A DNA stretch of 64,000 bases from Lucifuga dentata (Eukaryota > Chordata > Actinopteri > Ophidiiformes > Bythitidae), in assembly GCA_014773175.1 (NCBI GenBank), contig VXCM01005082.1:1-64000 (forward strand), given 5' to 3'. Both the position numbers and the translations under genes were made by a program. Shown here piece after piece: positions 62,339-64,000 of this stretch. Position 1 is the stretch's first letter. Each line of letters begins with the position of its first letter. The notes under the pieces are model-generated. The model saw nothing but the letters and a program-made list of their open reading frames with translations, was not told the origin of the DNA and ran no database searches.

Positions 62339-62822
62339 TTAAAGGACCATACCGTCCATTTAGCATGTTTGAGCCTAATATATTCAGTTTTCATACACGT
62401 TACGTTACTGACAATCATTTCCCAAAGCATACTACTGGAACGGTGAATTAAAAATGTTTTTCCTACCTTCCAGACCTCCATTGGTTTCAGTTCATTCTGC
62501 TATTAAAATCAACTTGTTGATACTTGAAACGTTCTTGGGATAGGTAATCCATCATCACCAACAAGACGTGTATTCAGGTTTTTTTTTTAGAAGTTATGTA
62601 ATTTTAGCGTTTAAGCGCAATACAAAGCATGGAGTGAATGTATGCCTCCACCAGGGAATATAGTCCCAAAAGAAGACCTGTGTTTATGGAAAAATTTAAN
62701 AAAATATCAGGAAAGCTGAAATACGGTTTTATCCTTTGGGAAATGATTGTCAGTAACGTAACATGTATGAAAATTGAATATATTAGGCTCAAACATGTAA
62801 AATGGATGGTATGGTCCTTTAA
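62339..62822. mobile_element. TTAA-flanked miniature element, copy J, with an assembly gap
   Basis: Reverse orientation; TTAA|AGGACCATACCGTCC to GGTATGGTCCT|TTAA. N at 62700 replaces a segment that is 107 bases long in copy F (34591-34697). Confidence 0.8.
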
Positions 62823-63036
62823 ATGCTAAAAAAAAAAAAAACCTCAATTCACTTTTTTTCACATAAATTCTGAGTTTTCGAATTGTGATGGTTTTGTAAG
62901 CGCAATTAATAGTGAAACAGTTAATCTTTACAAACCTAAACCGGAGCAAACATTTATGAATATTCCTTCATAAAGGGAAGTGTGGGTTTTATATTCTGTA
63001 AAGGATTTCAGTGTCTGCGTTAACTGGGTCACTTCT

Positions 63037-63094
63037 AAAACAGATGCAGGGTTTTCTGGTTCATACACAAACCAGAAAACCCTGCATCTGTTTT
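63037..63094. repeat. Perfect 25-bp inverted repeat with 8-base loop
   Basis: AAAACAGATGCAGGGTTTTC plus TGGTT at 63037-63061 is the exact reverse complement of 63070-63094; loop CATACACA. Confidence 0.95.
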
Positions 63095-63205
63095 ATTGCA
63101 GTCATTCTCAGTAAAAGTGTAAGAAGTGGGCAGAAAACACAGTGACAGATGTTATTACTTTAGATATTGTTCTGTCAATCATCATTTTCATTTCGTATGT
63201 CTTGG

Positions 63206-63267
63206 TTTTTTTTTTTTTTTTTTTTTTTNTTTTTTTTTTTTTTTTTGTTTTGGTTTTTTTTTTTCTT
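63206..63267. repeat. Poly(T) tract with N
   Basis: T run with N at 63229, interrupted near 63247 by GTTTTGG. Confidence 0.85.
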
Positions 63268-63419
63268 TTTGGTACCACTGAATTAACTCCACTTCTTGAA
63301 TAACATTATGTCTCCCATTATTATTTCTGGATGAGGTAAGAGAGAATGGATTAACACCTGATGTTTTGTTAAATATATAAAAAATACACTTAGTAAACTG
63401 GATCTTTGAAAGCATATGA

Positions 63420-63970
63420 CCTGCATATGACCATCATTTCCTGCATATGACCTGGGAGTGTCCTCCAGTCGCTCACTTTTGGACAGATATTACTTTAAAA
63501 TTGTCTTTTTTTTTTTTTTTTTTTTTTTTTTTGTCTGTATTTGTACCTGATCTGCTCCTTAATGATTCTTCTGTACCAATATTTCTAAACAACAAGAACA
63601 GCTTACTTGCAGCTTAACAGCAGCAGAAACTGAGGGAAATCACCGGACGCTCTCACTGTCAGACAGTGGATGTTGAGCTTCCTGGATGTTGTTTTACTAG
63701 AACTTTCCACAGCGCATTACAATGGTGCTAAAGGGAACAACATGATCATATGGCGCTCAGCTGCTGATGTACTATCAAATATGCTGCAAACCTGAATTTG
63801 AATCTGTAATGTCATCTCTACTTATACTGTTTGTACTGTCCATATGAACTAGCCCCCCTCCCTTTTTTTTAATTTTTTATACATTTATGTTTGCATTTAT
63901 GTTAGTGGTTGGCTTGATTTTTGTATGTGATGTAAGGGTGTGTGGGAAAATATAATAAAAATTTGATTTT
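63420..63970 (+). pseudogene. L1-type LINE ORF2 C-terminal fragment
   Basis: Plus-strand reading gives MTWECPPVAHFWTDITLKL near 63440, and VRQWMLSFLDVVLLELSTAH then YNGAKGNNMIIW near 63660-63760. This is the end of ORF2 of L1/Swimmer-like fish LINEs, with a T run inserted and frameshifts between the pieces. The following AT-rich stretch with ATAATAAAAATTTG may be its 3' end. Confidence 0.6.
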
Positions 63971-64000
63971 AAACAAAAATACACTTAGTCTAACACAACC

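Overview
The window looks like teleost (ray-finned fish, probably percomorph or cichlid-like) nuclear DNA. It is AT-rich, dense in short interspersed DNA transposons, fish-type LINE fragments and microsatellites, and has short exons in long introns. One gene is recognisable: the 3' part of a neural cell adhesion molecule 1 (NCAM1) orthologue on the + strand. I cannot tell from sequence alone whether it is the ncam1a or ncam1b paralogue.

Gene layout. Six coding exons are visible: two for the second fibronectin type III domain (8288-8412 and 9035-9215), the transmembrane exon (30573-30777), a cytoplasmic exon (33868-33984), a long alternatively usable cytoplasmic exon of the NCAM180 type (37047-37595), and the last coding exon (42919-43039, stop TAA at 43037). 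All splice junctions keep one reading frame. The 33868-33984 exon can join either the 180-type exon or, skipping it, the last exon, because both start with one base that completes a codon. This allows NCAM140-like and NCAM180-like products. Upstream Ig and FnIII-1 exons lie outside the window or were not seen, and I could not find a GPI-anchor (NCAM120) exon in the 21-kb intron 9216-30572. The 3' UTR probably runs several kb; candidate poly(A) signals are at 43297 and 48490.

Repeat layout. The introns and the 48.5-64 kb flank are mostly transposon remains: about ten copies of a TTAA-flanked miniature element with ~90-bp inverted ends, two copies of a diverged sister family, several hAT-like elements (one nested with a clear 8-bp target duplication), a 5'-truncated RTE-like LINE with an intact reverse-transcriptase ORF (10134-11348), Rex1/L2/L1-like LINE remnants, a decayed antisense Tc1 transposon whose transposase segment has expanded into a 54-bp tandem array (25080-25340), and a 40-bp minisatellite with a ~270-bp higher-order repeat (31300-32360).

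Assembly quality. Fourteen single-N positions occur. Three are flanked by exact 65-67 bp direct duplications (37249, 50293, 52483), and most others sit in homopolymers or microsatellites. This looks like unmerged overlapping contig ends. One of them lies inside the NCAM180-type coding exon and probably adds 22 false codons. I found no convincing new multi-gene system; the points most worth checking are this artefact, the minisatellite, the perfect hairpins and the nested elements.
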